DNA from: Bradyrhizobium sp. dw_78
GTDB lineage: Bacteria; Pseudomonadota; Alphaproteobacteria; Rhizobiales; Xanthobacteraceae
Length of the DNA stretch: 64,000 nt
Direction of reading: 5' to 3'
Assembly: GCF_018449525.1 (NCBI RefSeq)
Contig: NZ_JAAVUS010000010.1
Location: forward strand, 62,001 to 126,000
Under the pieces are notes generated by a model. The model did no database searches. It was not told the origin of the DNA and was given only the letters and a program-made list of their open reading frames with translations. Of this stretch, positions 51,118 through 58,624 are shown piece after piece. Made by a program: the position numbers and the translations under genes. The number at the start of each line of letters is the position of its first letter. Position 1 is the first letter of the stretch.

Positions 51118-52143
51118 TTATGGTCGACAGATGCCAGCGCGGGACAGCGCGTCGATCGCTTCTCGAACGATCGGAATCGTCGCGTCGGCGTTGGTCATCG
51201 GCGTGTCGAGAAAACGGTTTGGCGGATAACCAACCGCGGCGGCGTAAAACGGCCGATACATATCCCATCGCGCCCGCGCCAGGGGGTTGGCGATCCCGAT
51301 ATCGTTGCGCGCCTCCCGGAGGCGCTGGAGGTCTATCTCCGCCGATACCGCGAGCGTTTCCCCGGCCCCCTCCTCAAAGGCGAGCGTGCATCCCCGGTAA
51401 TCAAGGATGTGGGACCGTCCGCCCAGCACGCTTCCGTCTTTCGAGAATCCGATGCCGTTGGCGACGTTGGCGCTGACAACATAGACCATATTTTCCGCGG
51501 CGCGTGCCACCTTGGCGGCTTCCTGCGCCGCGCTTCTCTCTTCATTGGTCGGATGCAGGATGACTTCGGCGCCCCGCATCATGAAGACCCGCGCGACTTC
51601 GGGGATCGCGATCTCGCCGCAGGCCATCATCGCCAGCCGACCGAGTTCGGTATCGACGACCGGGAACGCGCCCTCGAACCCCTCCTCGGCGATGTAGGCA
51701 TCCATGAAATCGTGCGGAGAAGGCCAGACGGCGGTATTGATCCGCCGAAACCGCAGGATGATCTCCCCGCTGGGATCGATCAGAAAGCACGCGTTGAAAA
51801 AGCGGCCGGGCCATTTTGCGTCGATCTCGAACTGATTACCGGCGATGAAGATGCCCTGACGACGGGCCACCTCCTGTAGCGGCTTGGTAATGGGCCCGGG
51901 TATCGGGGCGCAGGCTTTTTCAATCCATTGGCCAATGGTGGCGCCGTGCGGCGGCCCCTGCATGGCGAATTCCGGAAGCACGACAAGCTGCGGCTTTGAC
52001 GCGGCACCGGCGCAGGCTCGATCGATCAGCCTTACGGCCCGCGCGATATTGCCATCGATTATCTTCCATGCCCCCTCCCGATCATCCGAAAGGGCCGCAA
52101 GGTCGCTCGTCATCTGAATGCAGGTCGCGCGCCATTTGTTCAT
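51118..52143 (-). CDS. Nitrilase-superfamily C-N hydrolase (N-carbamoylase or amidase-like)
   Basis: 341 residues. Catalytic Glu58 (LVVLPEFAMQ) and Cys175 (MMACGEIAIPEVARVF) are present; the lysine expected in Y-R-K appears as Arg134 (LRFRRINTAVW). VILHPTNEERSAAQEAAKVA and RAAENMVYVVSANVANGIG are standard blocks of the fold. If active, it would release ammonia or carbamate from a linear amide made by the cyclic amidohydrolases. First gene of the downstream run after the terminator at 52258. Confidence 0.85.
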   Translation of the reverse strand: MNKWRATCIQMTSDLAALSDDREGAWKIIDGNIARAVRLIDRACAGAASKPQLVVLPEFAMQGPPHGATIGQWIEKACAPIPGPITKPLQEVARRQGIFIAGNQFEIDAKWPGRFFNACFLIDPSGEIILRFRRINTAVWPSPHDFMDAYIAEEGFEGAFPVVDTELGRLAMMACGEIAIPEVARVFMMRGAEVILHPTNEERSAAQEAAKVARAAENMVYVVSANVANGIGFSKDGSVLGGRSHILDYRGCTLAFEEGAGETLAVSAEIDLQRLREARNDIGIANPLARARWDMYRPFYAAAVGYPPNRFLDTPMTNADATIPIVREAIDALSRAGICRP

Positions 52144-52184
52144 AGAATTTCAATTCTCAACGATCGCGCGCCTCAGTACACAAA

Positions 52185-52194
52185 TGGAATACCA
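52185..52194. promoter_or_regulatory. Candidate GntR operator, copy C
   Basis: TGGAATACCA stands 42 bases upstream of the nitrilase-fold gene and downstream of the terminator that ends the binding-protein gene. It is the exact reverse complement of copy D. The inverted repeat GAATTTCAATTC (52145-52156) follows next to the start codon. Confidence 0.45.
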
Positions 52195-52257
52195 ACAGAA
52201 TCCTGAGATGAAATCAACCATTTTATGATCGCCGGAAGGACGCCTTTATGGCCGCGG

Positions 52258-52286
52258 AAAAAATGGGCCGCCATCAAGGCGGCCCA
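52258..52286 (-). terminator. Strong rho-independent terminator after the binding-protein gene
   Basis: On the minus strand: TGGGCCGCC, loop TTGAT, GGCGGCCCA, then TTTTTT. A perfect 9-bp stem, 28 bases past the stop of the gene at 52314-53330. Confidence 0.9.
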
Positions 52287-52313
52287 CGTCCGGCAGACCG
52301 ATCGGTCGAAGCG

Positions 52314-53330
52314 CTATTCGGCGCCCGGCAGGAACTTGCTGGTGAAGATATCGCCCGGCTTCACCCCCTCGCGCATGCCGAAATACTTCTCCTGGATTGA
52401 AATGGTCTGCACCAGATCCTTTTCGGCGACCCAACCATATGGCTTGCCCGCGCTGTTGTCGGTGTGCAGGAATCTCGGCAGTTCCTTCATTTCGATGGCG
52501 AGAATCTCCGGGTCCGTTTCCGCATTTGCGGCATGGACGGCGGCAACGCCGGCCGCCGGATCCTTCTCGACGGCGTCAGCGCCCTTTTCCGTCGCGGTCA
52601 TGAAGCGCTTGAGCACGTCGGCTTTCTTTTCCAGCGTGTCCTTGGTGACGAAAATGCCGGTGCCGAGGGTATTGATCCCTGAGTCGGAGAACATCATCGG
52701 CGGATTGATCGGCTTCACCTTGTTCACCTTGGTGCCATCCGGCACGGCCCAGGCGGCGATGAAGTCGACATCGCCGTTCAGGAGCGAGGAGTACATCGAG
52801 GCATAATTCAGCGAGATTTTCTTGATCTTCGACATGTCGATCTTGTTGACTTCCGCGTAGGCGTCAAACAGCCGCTGCGCCTGATCGCCCGGAACCGCGC
52901 CGAACTTCTTTCCTTCGAGATCGCTCGGCTTGGAAATGCCGGAGGTTTTCAGCGAAATCACCGACTCCGGGGCCCGTTGCATGATGCCGGCAATACCGAT
53001 CACCGGGGCTCCCTTGGATTCCGCCAGCGCGAGCGCCGACAGGCTGGCAAGGCCAATGGTCTGGTTTCCGGAAGCCACGAGTTGCAAGGTCGGGACGCTA
53101 CCCTGGCCGCTGAGGATTTCGACGTCGAGCCCCTGCTCTTCATAGAACCCTTTTTCCTTTGCAAGAAACAGCGCCGCATGGTCCGCGCCCGGAAGCCAGT
53201 CCAGCCTGACGCTGACTTTCTCGAGCGGCGCCGCGTCAATCGAGGGCATGTGGACGAACGCGATCGCTGCCGTGAGACAGCCCAGGATAAATCTACGATG
53301 GAAATGCCGATTAAAACTGAAACTGCGCAT
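52314..53330 (-). CDS. ABC substrate-binding protein (NMT1/THI5-like)
   Basis: 338 residues from ATG 53330 with GAGGA upstream. Signal peptide with hydrophobic core FILGCLTAAIAFV, cleaved near IDAA. The mature part shows VSVRLDWLPGADHAALFLAK, EKGFYEEQGLDVEILSGQGS and LASGNQTIGLASLSALAL-type blocks of NMT1/THI5-like proteins. These bind pyrimidine precursors, riboflavin or similar small rings. Its ATPase and permease are probably those at 41465-43122, on the same strand 9 kb downstream. Own promoter and terminator allow higher expression than the enzymes. Confidence 0.9.
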   Translation of the reverse strand: MRSFSFNRHFHRRFILGCLTAAIAFVHMPSIDAAPLEKVSVRLDWLPGADHAALFLAKEKGFYEEQGLDVEILSGQGSVPTLQLVASGNQTIGLASLSALALAESKGAPVIGIAGIMQRAPESVISLKTSGISKPSDLEGKKFGAVPGDQAQRLFDAYAEVNKIDMSKIKKISLNYASMYSSLLNGDVDFIAAWAVPDGTKVNKVKPINPPMMFSDSGINTLGTGIFVTKDTLEKKADVLKRFMTATEKGADAVEKDPAAGVAAVHAANAETDPEILAIEMKELPRFLHTDNSAGKPYGWVAEKDLVQTISIQEKYFGMREGVKPGDIFTSKFLPGAE

Positions 53331-53818
53331 CACGGTTCCTCTTTTTGGAAGCTGCCGGCTCTGGGATAGACGTCGTCCGAACTCGTATTCACCTGGTATT
53401 CCATTAGTCGCCCGAAATAGATCATCAAATTTCAGCCTCTTCAAGAAGGCCTCTGCAAAGTTTCTTTATTGAGGGCGCGATTCGATGAAAACGCTTGTTA
53501 TGAAGTCACGATGATCAATCCGAAAGCATGCGATGCCGTGAAAGAGGGCAAGTAAGCTCGGGCTCAAGGTGGAATGTTTGCGGCGACGCCGATCAATGCT
53601 GCGCGATGGAGGCGCGGTTCGGTTGCAGGCGCGTTGCGTGTTTTCCAACGGTCCGCGACGGGCTCAAGCGGCTCCGTCAGCCGATCCGGAGGATCGCCTG
53701 ACCTTGCTAGGTCCCGGAACTCTGCATGAGGTTACGAACCGAATCCGACAGGCGCCGCCCGGACACGCGATCCGTAAATGTCATTCGACCTGCACGGCTC
53801 GCGAACAAAGAGCCTGGC
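53331..53818. other. Intergenic region between the two catabolic blocks
   Basis: No supportable gene. It holds operator copy D at 53394-53403, 64 bases before the binding-protein start, and the hairpin CGATCCGGAGGATCG (53682-53696), which has no T-tract. An 88-codon plus-strand frame here is rejected for lack of any pattern. Minus-strand transcripts of the hydantoinase genes would run into this region. Confidence 0.4.
53394..53403. promoter_or_regulatory. Candidate GntR operator, copy D
   Basis: TGGTATTCCA (TGGAATACCA on the transcribed-side strand, followed by GGTGAA) is close to the palindrome TGGTATACCA. It lies in the promoter region of the binding-protein gene. Confidence 0.5.
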
Positions 53819-55519
53819 TCATTCCGCCGCCTTGAGGGCCGAAGCTGCGGCGTCATCTTCTTCATGTGTCGAACGGGCAAGTCCGTAGCCAAATCGGTCG
53901 TCCATCTCGCGCAGCTGCGGCGAACGTTCCGACGGTTCACCATATCCGCCGCCGCCCGGGGTTTGCACATGGATGACATCACCGGCGCGAAGCTGGATGT
54001 CCTGATCCTTTGAGAGATGCAACGGCACATAGGTCTTGCCGGACTGGCGGATTTCGATGCGGTTGGGTTTGCCTGAGCCGCCTCCGAGAACGCCCGGTGG
54101 GCCCACCCGGCCATGATCCATGACGAAGGAAGCCCGCGCTTCGCCGCGCCGGAGAACGACGGCATAGCGAACGCCGAAACCGCCCCGGTGCCGCCCCGCT
54201 CCGGCCGAACCCTCGGCGATGGCAAACTCGTTGAAGAGGACGGGAAAGCGCTGCTCGAGAATTTCGATCGGCGGCGTCTTGGCGATGCCGATCGTGGAAC
54301 AGCCATTCGAAATGCCGTCGAATTCCGCCGAGCCGCCATAGCCCCCGCCCGTCACGATGTACATGACGAAGCTGTTGCCGGTTTGGGGATCCGTGCCGCC
54401 GATCGCCAGATTGCCGCTGGTGCCGGCGGGAGCCGCAAAGAGGCGATCCGGCAGCGCATCGGCCAGCGCCAGAAACACGGCCTCGGCGATACGCTGGCTC
54501 ACCTCGGCCGCGCAGCCGGAAACCGGCCTGGGATATCTGGCATCGAGGAAAGTCCCCTCGGGCACGGGGATGGTCAGGGGTTCGAATGTGCCGGCGTTGA
54601 TCGGCACTTCGGGAAAGATGTGCTTGATGGCCAGGTAAATCGCCGATTTCGTGGTGGCGATCACGCTGTTCATCGGCCCCCGGCAAGGCGGGCTCGATTT
54701 CGAGAGATCGAATTCCATGCCCTCGCCGCGCTTGCGGATCAGGAGATTGATCTCGAGCGGCTCATCGATCACGCCGTCGGAATCAACGATCGCGACGCTT
54801 CGGTAATCGCCGTCGGGGATGGTGGCGATCTTGGCGCGCATCTGTTGCGCGGCGCCCCGCTTGAGCAGGTCGATGGCACGCTCGACCGTGTCTTCGCCAT
54901 ATCTGTCGAGCAAGGAAGTCAGGCGGCGTTCCCCGATCTCGAGCGCGGCGGCCTGCGCCCGGATGTCGCCAATACGCTGATCGGCGATCCGGATATTCGA
55001 GAGGATGATGGAGAGGATTTCCTCGTCGATCTCGCCCTTTTTGTAGAGCTTGACCGGCGGAAGCCGCAGTCCTTCCTGCTCGACCTCGGTCGCCTTCGCT
55101 GAAAACCCGCCGGGCACCATGCCGCCGGTATCCGGCCAGTGACCGGTATTCGCAAGCCAGGCGAACAGACGCCCTTTGTAGAAGAACGGCTTGACGAATT
55201 TGACATCCATCAAGTGGGTTCCGCCGAGGTAAGGATCGTTGACGATGAAAATATCGCCGGGGTCGATGCTCCTTGCGCGATCGATGACCGCCCGGGTCGA
55301 GAACTGCATCGTCCCGACGAAGATCGGAAGACCGAGTTCGCCCTGCGCGATCAACTCCCCGGTCGTCCGGTGATAGATGCCGTCCGAGCGGTCCAGCCCT
55401 TCGGCGATGACCGGGCTGAAGGCGGCGCGAACGAAGGCGGTGTCCATTTCGTTGCAGACCTGCTGCAGGCCGTTCTGGATGACCGCGAGCGTGACGGGAT
55501 CAATTGCTGCCATCGTCAT
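53819..55519 (-). CDS. hyuB: Hydantoinase/oxoprolinase subunit B (HyuB)
   Basis: 566 residues. The start is fixed by an ATGA overlap with hyuA. Family blocks: IQNGLQQVCNEMDTAFVRAA, IFVNDPYLGGTHLMDVKFVK-type segment (GDIFIVNDPYLGGTHLMD), FSKATEVEQEGLRLPPVKLY-like region, and the C-terminal GGFGVRYAVVLRRGEARASF and TPGGGGYG. With HyuA it forms an ATP-dependent complex that opens five-membered cyclic amides (N-methylhydantoin, 5-oxoproline) or carboxylates ketones. The exact substrate cannot be assigned. Confidence 0.93.
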   Translation of the reverse strand: MTMAAIDPVTLAVIQNGLQQVCNEMDTAFVRAAFSPVIAEGLDRSDGIYHRTTGELIAQGELGLPIFVGTMQFSTRAVIDRARSIDPGDIFIVNDPYLGGTHLMDVKFVKPFFYKGRLFAWLANTGHWPDTGGMVPGGFSAKATEVEQEGLRLPPVKLYKKGEIDEEILSIILSNIRIADQRIGDIRAQAAALEIGERRLTSLLDRYGEDTVERAIDLLKRGAAQQMRAKIATIPDGDYRSVAIVDSDGVIDEPLEINLLIRKRGEGMEFDLSKSSPPCRGPMNSVIATTKSAIYLAIKHIFPEVPINAGTFEPLTIPVPEGTFLDARYPRPVSGCAAEVSQRIAEAVFLALADALPDRLFAAPAGTSGNLAIGGTDPQTGNSFVMYIVTGGGYGGSAEFDGISNGCSTIGIAKTPPIEILEQRFPVLFNEFAIAEGSAGAGRHRGGFGVRYAVVLRRGEARASFVMDHGRVGPPGVLGGGSGKPNRIEIRQSGKTYVPLHLSKDQDIQLRAGDVIHVQTPGGGGYGEPSERSPQLREMDDRFGYGLARSTHEEDDAAASALKAAE

Positions 55520-57558
55520 TGTCCTTCGGCGACATGGATGATGACGTTCCCCAGCACATCGACCTCGATGCGATTGCCGGGATCAACGACCGTTGTCGCG
55601 TCAAGTTGTTCCAGTATCGCCGGACCGCGGAATTCGCTGCCGAGCGGCAGGCGGTCGCGATCGAAGATCGGCGTGTCGAACCAGCCATCCTCAAACCAGA
55701 CGCGGCGGGTGCCGCGCTTCGCATCGGCGACGGTCCGGGCCGCGGTGCGCGAGGTCAATGCATCGACGGGAAACGGCTTTCGCTTGCCGATGACCGCGGT
55801 GTGGAGATTGGCAAGGACGGGTTTGATTTCCGGAAGCGCGACCCTGAAGCGGCTCCAGTATGCTTGCTCAAACGCATTGTGGAGAGCCTGCGTTTCGAAC
55901 TTCCCTTCGGGAATGGCGACGTTGAGGATATGTGTCTGGCCCTGAAACTGCATGTCCGCGGTGTGGAAGACCCGCACATCCTCGATCTGGACATCTTCCT
56001 TCGCGAGGATGCTTCGTCCCTCCTCGACATGCGCGCTCAACACGGCGGCCAATTCCTGCTCGCTGACCGCCGAAAGCGGCTTGTTGATCGTTCGCACGAA
56101 GTCGTGCCGCAAATCGGCGACCAGGCAGCCCAGCGCATTGGTCAGACCCGGGCGAGCCGGGATCAATACCTTGGGGATGCCGAGCTCCTTTGCCAGAGCC
56201 GCGGCATGCAAGGGTCCCGCGCCCCCGAATGCCAGCAGTACGAAGTCACGCGGATCATGCCCTCGCGAAAGTGATACGAGGCGAATGGCGCCCGCCATCT
56301 TGTCGTTTGCGACGCGAATGATCGCGGCCGCCGCCTGTTCTCCGGTAAGGCCGAGCGCGTCGCCCACATGCTCCCGCATCGCGCCCGCAACGGCGGTCAT
56401 GGTCGTCGATCGTTCCACCCCCAGCAGCCGCTCCGGGTTGAGACGGCCGAGAACGAGATTGGCGTCGGTGATCGTGGGCTCCGTGCCGCCGCGCCCGAAG
56501 CAGATCGGACCAGGAATCGCGCCGGCGCTTTTCGGCCCGATCTGGAGAAGTCCCGCTTCATTGACGTGGGCGATGGATCCGCCACCCGCGCCGACGGTAT
56601 GAACATCGACCATCGGAACGTGGATCGGCATCGCATATTCGATTTCCAGCTCCGACGAAACCAGCGGCACTCCCTCTTGAATAAGGGCGACGTCGGTGGA
56701 CGTTCCGCCCATGTCATAGGTGACGACATTGGGGAATCCCGCGGCCGTCGCCGTGCGCGCGGCGGCGATCACTCCCGATGCCGGACCCGACATCACGGTA
56801 TGAACGGCCGAACGCGTCACGATCGAAGACGATGCCGTGCCGCCATTGCCCTGCATGACGAGAAGCTGCCGCCGGAGTCCGCGCTGCTTCAGCTCCGCCT
56901 CCAGCCTGTTGAGGTAACGGTCCAGGATCGGCTGCACCGATCCATTCACCGCGGCGGTGACGCCACGCTCATACTCCCGGCATTCCCCGATGATCTGATG
57001 CCCTGCGGTGACATATTCGTTCGGCCATATCGCGCGGATGATTTCCGCGGCCCGCAGCTCATGCGCCGGATTGGCGTAAGAATGCAGGAAATGCACGACG
57101 ACGGATTCCGCGCCGCGCGACAGCATTTCTTCGGCAACGGCCCGAACTTCCGCCTCGGAAAGCGGCTGGACCACCGCACCCGTTGCATCCATTCGTTCCG
57201 TCACCTCAAAGCGCAGATCGCGCGGGATCACGGGAATGAAGGTGCCGATCAGGCCGTATGGATGTGGCCGCGTGCGCCGGCCCAATTCCAGCACGTCCCT
57301 GAATCCCCTTGTCGTGATCAACGCGCATTTTGCGAGTTTTCGCTCAAGGAGAGCGTTCGTGGTGGCTGTCGTGCCATGAATGAAAAGATCGATTCCGTTG
57401 GGGTTCTTGCCCGTCTTCTCCAGCGCGGCGAGCACGCCGTGCGCCTGGTTCGCGGTTGTCGTCGGCACCTTTGCAAATTGTAATCCGTTGACGGGATCGT
57501 GCAGGATGAGGTCGGTAAACGTGCCGCCGACGTCGCAACCGACAATGACCGATCCCAT
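55516..57558 (-). CDS. hyuA: Hydantoinase/oxoprolinase subunit A (HyuA)
   Basis: 680 residues from ATG 57558 (GGAG 8 bases upstream); in-frame ATGs up to 57633 are possible. N-terminal actin-like ATPase motif VIVGCDVGGTFTDLILHD; then IDLFIHGTTATTNALLERKL, MQGNGGTASSSIV, VVTYDMGGTSTDVALIQEG (second phosphate-binding loop) and LLAFGGAGPLHAAALAKELG. It supplies the ATP-driven half of the HyuAB complex. Upstream is the divergent fourth GntR gene, the probable regulator. Confidence 0.93.
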   Translation of the reverse strand: MGSVIVGCDVGGTFTDLILHDPVNGLQFAKVPTTTANQAHGVLAALEKTGKNPNGIDLFIHGTTATTNALLERKLAKCALITTRGFRDVLELGRRTRPHPYGLIGTFIPVIPRDLRFEVTERMDATGAVVQPLSEAEVRAVAEEMLSRGAESVVVHFLHSYANPAHELRAAEIIRAIWPNEYVTAGHQIIGECREYERGVTAAVNGSVQPILDRYLNRLEAELKQRGLRRQLLVMQGNGGTASSSIVTRSAVHTVMSGPASGVIAAARTATAAGFPNVVTYDMGGTSTDVALIQEGVPLVSSELEIEYAMPIHVPMVDVHTVGAGGGSIAHVNEAGLLQIGPKSAGAIPGPICFGRGGTEPTITDANLVLGRLNPERLLGVERSTTMTAVAGAMREHVGDALGLTGEQAAAAIIRVANDKMAGAIRLVSLSRGHDPRDFVLLAFGGAGPLHAAALAKELGIPKVLIPARPGLTNALGCLVADLRHDFVRTINKPLSAVSEQELAAVLSAHVEEGRSILAKEDVQIEDVRVFHTADMQFQGQTHILNVAIPEGKFETQALHNAFEQAYWSRFRVALPEIKPVLANLHTAVIGKRKPFPVDALTSRTAARTVADAKRGTRRVWFEDGWFDTPIFDRDRLPLGSEFRGPAILEQLDATTVVDPGNRIEVDVLGNVIIHVAEGQ

Positions 57559-57712
57559 CGCACGCTCTCCAGCCTTCTCTTCCATGGATTCCCGATGCAT
57601 TTCCCGTGCCTGCCTCATGCGACCTAGCGGCATAGCCGGCTTGTTTCCCGGTCGCGGCGCGACATCGGCAGATCGTTCATGGCTTTGGCTGTTCCGGAAT
57701 ATTTTACATCCA

Positions 57713-57733
57713 TGATATTTATCAATGTATCCA
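57713..57733. promoter_or_regulatory. Candidate operator between hyuA and the fourth GntR gene
   Basis: TGATATTTATCA (57713-57724, near-palindrome) runs into TGTATCCA at 57726-57733. The octamer TGTATCCA recurs at 60672-60679 within the operator-like palindrome of the molybdoenzyme gene. A 328-base divergent leader (57559-57886) surrounds it. Confidence 0.4.
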
Positions 57734-57886
57734 GAACGATTAGCATGCGAAACTATAGACGGGAAACGCCTTGTTTCGATCGGTGCTTTGGCCGCGCGCC
57801 ATCCTATGGAAATCTATATTCCGGGGGATTGGCTTGCTCCCAATGTGATGTCTTCGTGCGAAACGACGAATTTAAAGAGAACAAGA

Positions 57887-58624
57887 GTGGCATTGAAAAC
57901 CGCAGATTCTCCGAAGCTCATTGAAGACCTCGCCAACCGCATTCAGGCGAAAATCATCACCGGAGAATATCCGCCGGGAACGCGTCTCAAGCAGGAAGTC
58001 CTTGCGCAGGAATTCGACGTAAGCCGGACCCCGATACGGGAAGCCCTCTCGCGCCTCGAAGCCAAAGGCATTGTCAGCCAGGCCCAGCGTCGCAGCGCTG
58101 TGGTGCGAACGCCCTCGAGCCGGGAAATAACCGAGATGTACCAGGTCCGCGCCGAGCTGGAAGGGCTTGCCGCGCAACTGTCCGCGCGATGGATCACCGA
58201 CCAGCAGCTTGTGGAGCTCCGCACGGCCCATGACGAGTTCGTGCAGGCGGTGAAGGAGCTGCGCAGCACCCGCGATTCAGAGGCCCGCTCGAAGCCCGAT
58301 CCGAACTGGTTCGAACACGCCGCGCAGCGCTGGATCGACATGAACGCCAGGTTCCACAAGACCATCAACGATTCTTCGAACAACCGGTATCTGGCGCGCA
58401 CGATCCAGGACGTGACCTCGGGATATGCCCGCAGCGTGTTGCTCTCGTCGGCATTTGGAATGAACAGCTTCCGCATCGAAGCCAACATCAGCCAGCACGA
58501 ACGAATCCTCAAGGCGCTTGAAGATCGTGAACCGGCCCGGGCAAGGCGCGCGATGGTCGAACACATTCTGAAAGCGAGCGAATTCGTCATTGCGTCATTT
58601 GCAAATCACGTTGCCGAGGCGTGA
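57887..58624 (+). CDS. GntR family regulator (FCD/FadR type) of the second block
   Basis: 245 residues from GTG 57887, chosen because AAAGAGA lies about 7 bases upstream and the DNA-binding domain then begins at the usual distance; ATG 57848 and 57725 would add 13 and 54 residues. Winged helix: LIEDLANRIQAKIITGEYPP and DVSRTPIREALSRLEAKGIV. FCD domain with WIDMNARFHKTINDSSNNRY and NISQHERILKALEDREP carrying the His/Asn metal-type residues. Its 3' end overlaps the convergent molybdoenzyme gene by 38 bases. Confidence 0.9.
   Translation: MALKTADSPKLIEDLANRIQAKIITGEYPPGTRLKQEVLAQEFDVSRTPIREALSRLEAKGIVSQAQRRSAVVRTPSSREITEMYQVRAELEGLAAQLSARWITDQQLVELRTAHDEFVQAVKELRSTRDSEARSKPDPNWFEHAAQRWIDMNARFHKTINDSSNNRYLARTIQDVTSGYARSVLLSSAFGMNSFRIEANISQHERILKALEDREPARARRAMVEHILKASEFVIASFANHVAEA

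Noticed and set aside
53682..53696. Hairpin CGATCCGGAGGATCG as terminator
   Set aside because: Short stem with no T-tract on either strand.
54113..55102. 329-codon plus-strand frame opposite hyuB
   Set aside because: Antisense shadow of a well-supported gene, no motif and no ribosome site.
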